From: Proteobacteria bacterium SG_bin5
GTDB lineage: Bacteria; Pseudomonadota; Alphaproteobacteria; Sphingomonadales; Sphingomonadaceae
Direction: 5' to 3'
Assembly: GCA_002083475.1 (NCBI GenBank)
Contig: LWDI01000035.1
Location: 1 to 10,070, forward strand
Length of the DNA: 10,070 bases
In this document: positions 1 through 5,787 of the stretch, in pieces
Position numbering within the stretch: the first letter of the stretch is position 1
Layout: the number at the start of each line of letters is the position of its first letter
Made by a program: the position numbers and the translations under genes
The notes under the pieces: generated by a model
Seen by the model: the letters and a program-made list of their open reading frames with translations, nothing else
Told to the model about the DNA's origin: nothing
The model's database searches: none

Positions 1-1
1 C

Positions 2-1102
2 CTCGCGCTCGTTCAATTCGTGCCGCTGCCGCCGAGCCTGTGGCGGGAGCTGCCGGGCCGCGCGCCGATCGCCCAAGGCTTCGCGCTGCTCGGCGAGCCT
101 CTGCCCTGGCTGCCGCTCGGCCTTGCGCCCGGGCGCGCCCTGGCGGCGCTTGCTTGGGTGATCCCGGCGCTCGCGATCTGGCTGGCGCTGCGCCGGCCCC
201 AAGCGCCGCGCGCGCTCGCGGTTCGGCTGGTGATCGCGGTCGCGTTGTTGAGCGTGCCGCTCGGGCTGGCGCAGCAGATCAGCGGTCGCGGCTATAGCTA
301 TGCGATCACCAATTACGGGCTCGGCCCAGCCTTTTTCGCCAACGCCAATCACCAATCGGATTTTCTGCTGCTCGCGCTCGCGCTCTGGTTCGGCACCGCC
401 TGGCCCGACGCGCGCGCGCGGCTCGCGCGACGCGGTGGGGGGCGCGCCGAAACCTTTGCCGCGCTCGCGCTGGTGCTGGCGCCCTTGCTCTTGATCGTCG
501 GCGTCGTCGCCAATCAATCGCTCGCGTGCCTGGCGCTGCTCGGGCCGCTGCTGCTCGCGGGCGCCGTGATCGATCGGCCGGCGGCGCGGCTGGTCTGGCC
601 CGCCGCCGCGATCGTGACGGTTTCGGTCGCGCTGAGCGCGCTCGTGCTGCTCGCGCCGCTCGGCAACGATTTGACCGGGGCGAGCGGCGAAGCCGGTATC
701 AGCCGCCATGATTTCTGGCGCACCGGCCTCGTCATGCTGCGCGATCACTGGCCGGTCGGCATCGGCCTCGGCGGCTTTCCGGCGCGCTATGGCTGGTATG
801 AGGATCCCGATCGCGTCGGCGGCACCTTCGTCAACCATGCGCATAATGATTGGCTCGAACTGCTGGTCGACACCGGCGTGTTCGGGCTGGTGTTGCTGCT
901 CGTCGCGCTGGCAGCGCTCGCGCGGCTGGTCGCGCGCGCCTGGCGCGGCACCGATCCGCGCGCGCGCGCCGCCGCGCTGATGATCATAACGCTGTCGCTC
1001 CACAGTCTGGTCGACTATCCGCTGCGCACCGCCGCGCTCTCGGCGCTGTTCGCGCTGGCGTGCGTGTTGATCGAGGCGCGGGCGGAGGATCGAGAGGGTT
1101 AG
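2..1102 (+). CDS. O-antigen ligase / Wzy-type polymerase family membrane protein (5' truncated)
   Basis: Integral inner-membrane protein of the Wzy_C (O-antigen ligase/polymerase) family. These enzymes join or extend lipid-linked surface glycans on the periplasmic side of the membrane. Reading frame 2 is open from the window edge, so the true start lies outside; a GTG at 20 exists but nothing favours it over an upstream start. About eight hydrophobic segments are visible. The large loop carries the family pattern 'W..GL.ML.DHWPVGIGLGGF' followed by 'NHAHNDWLEL' near 833-862, the conserved His/Asn/Asp stretch of Wzy_C proteins. The visible 366 residues lack part of the N-terminal membrane domain. 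The stop codon overlaps the Shine-Dalgarno sequence of the epimerase gene 10 bp downstream, so the two are probably co-transcribed in a polysaccharide locus. Ligase and polymerase cannot be told apart from this sequence. Confidence 0.85.
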   Translation, partial: LALVQFVPLPPSLWRELPGRAPIAQGFALLGEPLPWLPLGLAPGRALAALAWVIPALAIWLALRRPQAPRALAVRLVIAVALLSVPLGLAQQISGRGYSYAITNYGLGPAFFANANHQSDFLLLALALWFGTAWPDARARLARRGGGRAETFAALALVLAPLLLIVGVVANQSLACLALLGPLLLAGAVIDRPAARLVWPAAAIVTVSVALSALVLLAPLGNDLTGASGEAGISRHDFWRTGLVMLRDHWPVGIGLGGFPARYGWYEDPDRVGGTFVNHAHNDWLELLVDTGVFGLVLLLVALAALARLVARAWRGTDPRARAAALMIITLSLHSLVDYPLRTAALSALFALACVLIEARAEDREG

Positions 1103-1112
1103 GAGTCGTCGG

Positions 1113-2111
1113 ATGCGGGTTTTGGTCACCGGGGTCGCGGGGTTCATCGGTTTCTGGCTCGCGCGCCGGCTGCTCGAGCGCGGCGACACCGTGATCGGCA
1201 TCGACAATCTGAACGATTATTACCGCGTCTCGCTCAAGGAAGACCGGCTCGCCGCCAATGCCGCGCTCGGGGGCGCGCGCTTCACCTTCCACCGGCTCGA
1301 TTTCGCCGACATGGCGCGGCTCGACGACGCGTTGCGCGGCACCGAGATCGACCGCGTCGTCCATTTGGGTGCGCAGGCGGGGGTGCGCTATTCGATCGAA
1401 AATCCGCATGCCTATGTCACCGCCAATCTCGTCGGCCATCTCAATCTGCTCGAGGTCGCGCGGCACCGGCGGCTCCATCACATGGTCTATGCGAGCTCGT
1501 CCTCGGTCTATGGCGGCAATCAGAAGCTGCCCTTCGCGGTCGAGGACCGGGTCGATCACCCGATCTCGCTTTATGCCGCGACCAAGCGCGCCGACGAGCT
1601 GATGAGCGAGACCTATGCCCATCTCTACCGGCTGCCGCTCACCGGGCTGCGCTTTTTCACGGTTTATGGCCCCTGGGGCCGGCCCGACATGATGATGTGG
1701 GAATTCACCCGCCGCATCCTCGCGGGCGAGCCGATCCCGGTGTTCAACCAGGGCGATATGTATCGCGACTTCACTTATATCGACGATATCATCGCCGGGG
1801 TGATCGCCTGTCTCGACAATCCGCCGCCCGACGACGGCGCGCCCAAGGCGGGCGGCAGCACCAAGCCGCACCGGCTCTACAATATCGGCAACAGCCGCTG
1901 CGAACATCTGATGCGCGTGATCGCGCTGCTGGAGGCGGCCTGCGGGCGCAAGGCGACGATCGACTTCAAGCCGATGCAGCCCGGCGACGTGCAGAAAACC
2001 TATGCCGACACCAGCGCGATCGCGCGCGACCTGGGCTATGCGCCGACCACCGACATCGACGTGGGCGTGCCGCAATTCGTGCGCTGGTACCGCGATTATC
2101 ACGGCGTTTGA
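1113..2111 (+). CDS. UDP-glucuronate 4-epimerase (NAD-dependent SDR epimerase)
   Basis: Cytoplasmic extended-SDR enzyme that interconverts UDP-glucuronate and UDP-galacturonate, supplying an acidic sugar for capsule, exopolysaccharide or O-antigen. In the 332-aa product the NAD-binding motif G7-V-A-G10-F-I-G13 is followed by acidic D31 and the family stretch 'DNLNDYY' (31-37), which is typical of UDP-GlcA 4-epimerases rather than GalE. The catalytic set is S128-S-S-S with Y154-x-x-x-K158. 'RFFTVYGPWGRPDMMMW' in the middle and 'YRDFTYIDDI' in the substrate domain also match this family. The length is normal. The ATG at 1113 has an AGGAG ribosome site (1101-1105) seven bases upstream that overlaps the stop of the ligase-type gene, which supports an operon. 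W15 replaces the His more usual after GFIGF; I expect no functional effect. Confidence 0.93.
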   Translation: MRVLVTGVAGFIGFWLARRLLERGDTVIGIDNLNDYYRVSLKEDRLAANAALGGARFTFHRLDFADMARLDDALRGTEIDRVVHLGAQAGVRYSIENPHAYVTANLVGHLNLLEVARHRRLHHMVYASSSSVYGGNQKLPFAVEDRVDHPISLYAATKRADELMSETYAHLYRLPLTGLRFFTVYGPWGRPDMMMWEFTRRILAGEPIPVFNQGDMYRDFTYIDDIIAGVIACLDNPPPDDGAPKAGGSTKPHRLYNIGNSRCEHLMRVIALLEAACGRKATIDFKPMQPGDVQKTYADTSAIARDLGYAPTTDIDVGVPQFVRWYRDYHGV

Positions 2112-2167
2112 TCGCGCGCGTGGCGCGAAGGCGCATCACGCGAACCGGCACTGATCGGCCAAAGGGA

Positions 2168-2243
2168 TGGTGGGTCCGCCGGGATTCGAACCCGGGACCT
2201 CTCGATTAAAAGTCGCTTGCTCTACCGACTGAGCTACGGACCC
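2168..2243 (-). tRNA. tRNA-Lys (anticodon TTT)
   Basis: A complete cloverleaf can be read on the minus strand. The acceptor stem is GGGTCCG/CGGACCC, the D-arm contains TAGCTCAGTCGGTAGAGC, the anticodon loop is CTTTTAA with anticodon TTT at 2208-2210, and the T-arm is GGTTCGAATCC. The discriminator is A and the 3' CCA is encoded (2168-2170), giving 76 nt in all. It decodes AAA and AAG lysine codons. The gene lies directly downstream of folK on the same strand; its first ten bases are also the last bases of folK, and the folK stop codon is formed by tRNA positions 8-10. Confidence 0.97.
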
Positions 2244-2752
2244 ACGCGCAGCGGCACATAGCCTGTTCGCGCGCGAGCGCAAGTCCGGGCGAGCTGGCGG
2301 ACGCTTCGCCCGGTGAGCGGATCGCGCCAATCGGGGGCGATCGCGGCGAGCGGCGCGAGCACGAAGCCGCGTTGGCGCCAGGCGGGGTGGGGGATCACCA
2401 GCCCGGGCGACACCCAGGCGCCCCCCGACCAGAGGATCAGATCGAGATCGAGCACCCGCGCCCCCCAGCGCCGCCCGGCGCGCCGGCCGAAGCGCCGCTC
2501 CATGTCCTTCAGCGCGGCGAGCATCGCATCGGGGGGAAGCGCGCTTTCGAGCAGCGCGGCGGCGTTGGCGAAGCGGCGCCCGCCGGGGCCGAGCGGCGGC
2601 GTCTCGATCGTCGGCGAAACCGTGCGCACCCGGCCCAGCGCGCCCAGCGTCGCGACCGCCGCCGCGAGCACCGCGCGCGGGGCGCCGGCACGTCCGCGGC
2701 GGTTCGAGCCGAGCGCGATCGCATAGAGACTGGGCGCGCTTGGCACGGGCAT
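2234..2752 (-). CDS. folK: 2-amino-4-hydroxy-6-hydroxymethyldihydropteridine diphosphokinase
   Basis: Cytoplasmic HPPK of folate synthesis: it transfers pyrophosphate from ATP to 6-hydroxymethyl-7,8-dihydropterin, the substrate of FolP. The 172-aa product has the N-terminal 'YAIALGSN' (10-17) and the signature 'RRWGARVLDLDLI' (94-106), whose D102 and D104 correspond to the Mg2+-binding aspartates of the family. 'IPHPAWRQRGFVLAPLAAIAPD' from residue 120 is the usual C-terminal pattern. The ATG at 2752 has an AGGCGG ribosome site about seven bases upstream. The gene is divergent from the uracil-DNA glycosylase gene with only about 23 bp between the starts. Its TAG stop (2234-2236) lies inside tRNA-Lys, a 10-base same-strand overlap. 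No other folate gene is visible in the window. Confidence 0.94.
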   Translation of the reverse strand: MPVPSAPSLYAIALGSNRRGRAGAPRAVLAAAVATLGALGRVRTVSPTIETPPLGPGGRRFANAAALLESALPPDAMLAALKDMERRFGRRAGRRWGARVLDLDLILWSGGAWVSPGLVIPHPAWRQRGFVLAPLAAIAPDWRDPLTGRSVRQLARTCARARTGYVPLRVGP

Positions 2753-2775
2753 CGCCGCCGCCTATCGCACGCGGC

Positions 2776-3426
2776 GTGACGATCTCAAGCCTCGAACCCT
2801 CGCGCGATTGCCCGCTCTGCCCGCGCCTCGCCGCGTTCCGCGCGCAGTGCCGCGCCGAATTTCCCGATTGGTGGAACGCGCCGGTGCCCGCTTGGGGCGA
2901 CCCCGGCGCCTGGCTCGCGGTGGTGGGCTTGGCGCCCGGCAAACATGGCGCGAACCGCACCGGCCGCCCCTTCACCGGCGATTTCGCGGGCGAGCTGCTC
3001 TATGCGACGCTCGCCAAATTCGGGCTTTCGCAGGGGCGGTTCGAGGCGCGGCCCGATGACGGGCTGCGGCTGACGGGGGCGATCATCCTGAACGCGGTGA
3101 AATGCCTGCCGCCCGAAAATAAACCCGTGCCCGCCGAAATCCATGCCTGCCGGCCGTTTCTGGAGGCGCAGCTCGCCGCGCTCCCGAACCTGCGGGTCGT
3201 GGTCGCGCTCGGGCAGATCGCGCATCAATCGGCGGTGAAGGCGCTCGGCGGCAAGCTGCCCAAGGCCAAATTCGCCCACGGCGCCGAGCATCGGCTGCCG
3301 AGCGGGCTGGTGCTGATCGATAGCTATCATTGCAGCCGCTACAACCAGAATACCGGGCGGCTGAACGCGGCGATGTTCGAGGCGGTGTTCGCCGCCGCCC
3401 AGCGCTTCAGCCCGGCTGCCGGCTGA
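2776..3426 (+). CDS. Family 5 uracil-DNA glycosylase (UdgB type, 4Fe-4S)
   Basis: DNA base-excision repair enzyme that removes uracil, and in this family often hypoxanthine or related deaminated bases, from DNA. The 216-aa product (counted from GTG 2776) carries motif 1 'GLAPGKHGANRTGRPFTGD' (51-69), diagnostic of family 5, and motif 2 'SYHCSRYNQNTGRL' (183-196). Four cysteines, C12-x2-C15 and C110-x14-C125, are placed as the 4Fe-4S ligands; C110 sits in 'NAVKCLPPENKP'. I chose the GTG at 2776 because the family normally starts just before the CxxC and because it avoids overlapping the divergent folK start. A TTG at 2740 would add 12 residues that show no family character. No strong ribosome site is seen at either start. 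The 3' end overlaps the chlorite-dismutase-like gene by 20 bp, tail to tail. Confidence 0.92.
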   Translation: MTISSLEPSRDCPLCPRLAAFRAQCRAEFPDWWNAPVPAWGDPGAWLAVVGLAPGKHGANRTGRPFTGDFAGELLYATLAKFGLSQGRFEARPDDGLRLTGAIILNAVKCLPPENKPVPAEIHACRPFLEAQLAALPNLRVVVALGQIAHQSAVKALGGKLPKAKFAHGAEHRLPSGLVLIDSYHCSRYNQNTGRLNAAMFEAVFAAAQRFSPAAG

Positions 3427-3958
3427 GCCGCACGTCGAGCTCGCGGTCGACGAATTCCCATTCGGCGCAGGCGCGCAGCCGTACCAGCATATGGTCGAAC
3501 GCGGCTTCTTGATCGGGGGCGAATTCGAACCAAGTGAGGAAATCGAAATCCTCGCCCAGATCGCGCGAATGATAAAGCTTGCGCGCGACGCCGGGCAGAT
3601 AATCGAGCCCGATCGGCAAATGCCCGCCGCGCTCGTAGACCGCGCGGCGCTCGTCCTGCGCGAGCGCCCACCATTCGGCCGATTTGCGGATCGGGAGCAA
3701 AGCCGCGCGGGTCGCGCTCGGGCGGCCGAGCCCTTCCTGGCGCGCGAGCAAGGTAGTTCGCTCGGGCGCGGTGGTGTAGCGTAAATGGCTGGCGGTGCCG
3801 CGCAGCGTCCAGGCGCCGGGGCGCGGCCGATCGGTGATGCTCAGCCGCTCGGCGCTGGGGAGGCTCGCGCCGCGATATTCGCACACCGAAGTGATCCGCC
3901 AATCGCCCTCGGCGCCAGCGGTGAAATGGGCGATCGGCAGATTGGGGCGCGGGGTCAT
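3407..3958 (-). CDS. cld: Chlorite dismutase family heme protein (short, lineage II type)
   Basis: A 183-aa protein of the chlorite dismutase family (dimeric alpha+beta barrel that binds heme b). True chlorite dismutases turn chlorite into chloride and O2. The length and sequence are those of the short, dimeric lineage II enzymes, and I recall strong similarity to the Nitrobacter winogradskyi protein over 'TRAALLPIRKSAEWW' (83-97), 'LDYLPGVARKLYHSRDLGE' (118-136) and 'FDFLTWFEF' (138-146). H113 is placed as the proximal heme ligand and R126 as the distal catalytic arginine; their 13-residue spacing matches the family. Both key residues are kept, so activity is plausible, but the physiological substrate in non-perchlorate-respiring bacteria is not established. 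The gene starts at ATG 3958, stands alone on the minus strand and overlaps the glycosylase gene at its 3' end. Confidence 0.87.
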   Translation of the reverse strand: MTPRPNLPIAHFTAGAEGDWRITSVCEYRGASLPSAERLSITDRPRPGAWTLRGTASHLRYTTAPERTTLLARQEGLGRPSATRAALLPIRKSAEWWALAQDERRAVYERGGHLPIGLDYLPGVARKLYHSRDLGEDFDFLTWFEFAPDQEAAFDHMLVRLRACAEWEFVDRELDVRLSRQPG

Positions 3959-4062
3959 GCGCCTTGGGGTAGCGCGGCGCGACGGGGCACGGCTTTCGGC
4001 TTGTTGCGGTGGGTTTATGGTGGAGCCGGGCCATGATAGACCAAGTCCGCCAACAAGGGACG

Positions 4063-4290
4063 ATGATGATGATTCTGCTCGCTTTATCGCTCGCCGCCGC
4101 CGAGGCGCCGCCCGCGCTGGCCGAAGCGCCGCGGTGCCGATCGCCCCAAATCAAGCGCGCCGGCCGCCCGCCCGAGGCGCGGATCGAACCGCTCGATCGC
4201 CAGCCCGATGCCGAGGAATATCTGGCGGTGTGGCGGAGCATCGACGGCTGTCCGACGCCGGTGAAGGTGCGCGAGGAGCGGCGGCGGTAG
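4063..4290 (+). CDS. Small predicted secreted/periplasmic protein, function unknown
   Basis: A short ORF of about 73-75 aa that I do not recognise. It begins with three consecutive ATG codons (4063, 4066, 4069). An AAGGGA ribosome site (4055-4060) is spaced best for the second or third. The N-terminus 'MILLALSLAAAEA' looks like a short signal peptide with possible cleavage after an Ala. The mature part is charged, with two cysteines ('APRCRS' and 'IDGCPTP') that could form a disulfide in the periplasm, and it ends in a run of Arg/Glu. It is divergent from the chlorite-dismutase-like gene, and its stop codon abuts the outer arm of the nested inverted repeat. Support is the ribosome site, the plausible leader and its position; it could still be non-coding. 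Confidence 0.55.
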   Translation: MMMILLALSLAAAEAPPALAEAPRCRSPQIKRAGRPPEARIEPLDRQPDAEEYLAVWRSIDGCPTPVKVREERRR

Positions 4291-4315
4291 GTTATTGCTC
4301 ACACGAAGCCACGAA
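4290..4315 (+). repeat. Outer arm A of nested repeat
   Basis: Pairs with 4687-4712 with a single mismatch; the core 4295-4315 is perfect over 21 bp. It contains two 8-bp units, cacacgaa and gccacgaa, of a family whose complete three-unit form is at 4679-4702. It begins on the last base of the small secreted-protein gene's stop codon. Confidence 0.85.
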
Positions 4316-4377
4316 CGGGTTCGGTTGGGGGTCTCGTGAAGAATTACGAACGACGGTGCCGTCGTCGGTCGGTTTTT

Positions 4378-4405
4378 TCTCACGCGAAGACGCAAAGACG
4401 CGAAG
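4378..4405 (+). repeat. Middle arm B of nested repeat
   Basis: Pairs with 4588-4615 with one mismatch (4399 against 4594). It holds three 8-bp units, cacgcgaa, gacgcaaa and gacgcgaa. It follows a T6 run at 4373-4378. On this strand it reads as the 'cgaagacgcaaagacgcgaag' type of intergenic repeat that I know from sphingomonad and other bacterial genomes. Confidence 0.85.
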
Positions 4406-4457
4406 CGGAGCGTCCGCCGCGCAGCGGCATTATTGCGATCTGCAATCAAACCACGCC

Positions 4458-4536
4458 GTCGCCCCGGACTTGATCCGGGGCTTGGCTTCTTCTGCCGTTG
4501 AAAGGCAGCCTTGCCCCGGATCAAGTCCGGGGCGAC
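4458..4536. terminator. Long REP-like hairpin (arms C and C'), possible bidirectional terminator
   Basis: Perfect 24-bp stem (4458-4481 with 4513-4536), core CCCCGGACTTGATCCGGGG, enclosing 31 bases that can form a smaller ctgcc/ggcag hairpin (4492-4496 with 4504-4508). This is a common alphaproteobacterial extragenic palindrome. Lying between the ends of two convergent genes, it could stop transcription or protect 3' ends on both strands. There is no T-run right after the stem, so it is not a classical rho-independent terminator. The repeat call is firm; the terminator role is inferred. Confidence 0.5.
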
Positions 4537-4587
4537 ATAAATAATGATCGCAGCAAGCTCTATTCGTCGTTCGTCGAGTCCTGCCCT

Positions 4588-4615
4588 CTTCGCATCTTTG
4601 CGTCTTCGCGTGAGA
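4588..4615 (+). repeat. Middle arm B' of nested repeat
   Basis: Reverse complement of 4378-4405 with one mismatch. It consists of three 8-bp units, ttcgcatc, tttgcgtc and ttcgcgtg (4589-4612), followed by 'aga'. It is clearly related in sequence and period to arm A', so both belong to one repeat family. Confidence 0.85.
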
Positions 4616-4678
4616 CATTGCGCCCTCCGCCGTGAGCGCCACCGTAGAGTTTTGAAACGGCTTCGCCGCCAAGTCTTC

Positions 4679-4712
4679 TTCGTGCCTTCGTGGCTTCGTG
4701 TGAGCAACAACC
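4679..4712 (+). repeat. Outer arm A' with three 8-bp tandem units
   Basis: Three successive units, ttcgtgcc (4679-4686), ttcgtggc (4687-4694) and ttcgtgtg (4695-4702), then 'agcaa'. The last two units and the tail pair with arm A; the first unit has no partner because the third unit of A has diverged. It ends two bases short of the aguB stop codon. Confidence 0.8.
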
Positions 4713-4713
4713 C

Positions 4714-5562
4714 TCAAATATCCGCCACCAACCGCCGGTAAAGCTCCGGCCGGCGATCGCGGAAGAAGCCGAACGCCGCGCGGTGGCGCTTCACTCGCGC
4801 CAGATCGAGGCTCGCGACGAGCACGCCTTCCTCCTCGCGGTCGAGTTCGGCCAGAATGTCGCCGCGCTCGTCGGTGATGAAGCTCGTGCCGTAGAAAGTC
4901 TGGCCATGTTCGGTGCCGACGCGGTTGGCCGCGATCACCGGCACCACGTTCGACACCGCATGGCCGATCATCGCCCGCCGCCACAGCCGCGCGGTATCGA
5001 GGCTTTCGTCATGCGGCTCGCTGCCGATCGCGGTGGGGTAGAAGAGGAGTTCGGCGCCCATCAGCATCATCGCGCGCGCGGTCTCGGGATACCATTGATC
5101 CCAGCACACGCCCACGCCGAGCGTCGCGCCGGGGCCGGGCCAAACCTTGAAGCCGGTGTTGCCGGGGCGGAAATAAAATTTCTCCTCATAGCCCGGGCCA
5201 TCGGGGATATGGCTTTTGCGATAGACGCCCTGGACGGCGCCATCGGGGCCGATCATCGCGAGCGAATTATAATGATGCGGTCCGTCCGCCTCGAAAAAGC
5301 TCGTCGGGATATGGACGCCGAGCTCGGCGGCGAGGCGCTGCATCGCGATCACGCTCGGGTGCTCGCCGACCGGGCGCGCCTGGGCGAACAGATCTTCATC
5401 CTCCACCCGGCAGAAATATTCGCCCTCGAACAATTCGGGCGGCAGGATCACCTGCGCCCCGCGCCCCGCCGCCTCGCGCACGGCGTCGGAGACTTTGGCG
5501 ATATTGGCGTGGGTATCGGCGCTGAACGCCAGTTGCAGCGCGGCGACGGTGATCTGGGTCAT
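4714..5562 (-). CDS. aguB: N-carbamoylputrescine amidase (nitrilase superfamily)
   Basis: Cytoplasmic amidase that hydrolyses N-carbamoylputrescine to putrescine, CO2 and ammonia, the last step of the arginine-agmatine route to polyamines. The 282-aa product shows the nitrilase triad: E43 in 'ILPPELFEGEYF', K116 in 'YRKSHIPDGPGYEEKFYF' and C153 in 'GVGVCWDQWYPE'. These flanking motifs, and 'GSEPHD' and 'NRVGTE' further on, are those of the carbamoylputrescine amidase branch. The ATG at 5562 is chosen over an in-frame upstream start at 5658 because the protein then begins 'MTQITVAALQ', the normal family start, and a GGGAG ribosome site lies seven bases upstream. A GC-rich hairpin precedes that site. 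The usual partner, agmatine deiminase (aguA), is not in the window. The stop abuts the nested repeat. Confidence 0.93.
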   Translation of the reverse strand: MTQITVAALQLAFSADTHANIAKVSDAVREAAGRGAQVILPPELFEGEYFCRVEDEDLFAQARPVGEHPSVIAMQRLAAELGVHIPTSFFEADGPHHYNSLAMIGPDGAVQGVYRKSHIPDGPGYEEKFYFRPGNTGFKVWPGPGATLGVGVCWDQWYPETARAMMLMGAELLFYPTAIGSEPHDESLDTARLWRRAMIGHAVSNVVPVIAANRVGTEHGQTFYGTSFITDERGDILAELDREEEGVLVASLDLARVKRHRAAFGFFRDRRPELYRRLVADI

Positions 5563-5581
5563 GGCGAATCTCCCGGGGACG

Positions 5582-5606
5582 GCGCGCGCGATGTAGGCGC
5601 GCGCGC
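5582..5606 (-). promoter_or_regulatory. GC-alternating hairpin in the aguB leader
   Basis: Nine bases of alternating G and C (5582-5590) are complementary to 5598-5606 across a 7-base loop. The hairpin sits about seven bases upstream of the aguB ribosome site on the minus strand. If transcribed it would form a very stable stem next to the initiation region. The stem is seen directly; any effect on aguB expression is inferred. Confidence 0.35.
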
Positions 5607-5787
5607 GCGGAATCGAAACACCCGTTCGCTGCGGGCGCCGCCGAGGGGGGCCGAACACGCGCCGCGCCTGCCGTTAGAACAATGCGGTGACCTTATGAAC
5701 GACCGATGTTGGGGATGTGGGTGTATGTCTGAACTGGGGTGGGAGGCGGACGTTCCCGCGTTCTGGCTGACGTGCTATGTCGTTCGT

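Larger units (their letters stand above)
4290..4712. repeat. Nested three-tier inverted repeat filling a convergent intergenic region
   Basis: The whole 423-bp spacer between two convergent genes has the order A-B-C...C'-B'-A', each primed arm being the reverse complement of its partner. Arms are A 4290-4315 with A' 4687-4712 (25 of 26 bases pair), B 4378-4405 with B' 4588-4615 (27 of 28), and C 4458-4481 with C' 4513-4536 (24 of 24). Spacers are near-symmetric: A-B 62 bp against B'-A' 71 bp, and B-C 52 bp against C'-B' 51 bp. The ends coincide with the stop of the small secreted-protein gene (4288-4290) and lie within two bases of the aguB stop (4714). No gene is seen inside. It may be several repeat elements inserted into one another, or one composite element. 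Confidence 0.85.

Noticed and set aside
984..2102. A 372-codon open frame on the minus strand opposite the epimerase
   Set aside because: The antisense strand of a clearly identified UDP-glucuronate 4-epimerase; composition is typical of a shadow frame.
2136..2975. A 279-codon minus-strand frame through folK and tRNA-Lys
   Set aside because: Wrong frame of folK; it reads through the tRNA, giving the well-known artefact peptide 'SVAQSVEQATFNREVPGSNPG'.
4344..4378. Possible rho-independent terminator (acgacgg-tg-ccgtcgt followed by T6) after the small secreted-protein gene
   Set aside because: The stem would have too small a loop unless two pairs open, and seven bases separate it from the T-run; too weak to list as a terminator.
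4378..4615. CRISPR-like array
   Set aside because: The repeats are inverted pairs in mirror order with unequal spacers, not direct repeats at regular spacing, and no cas gene is present.
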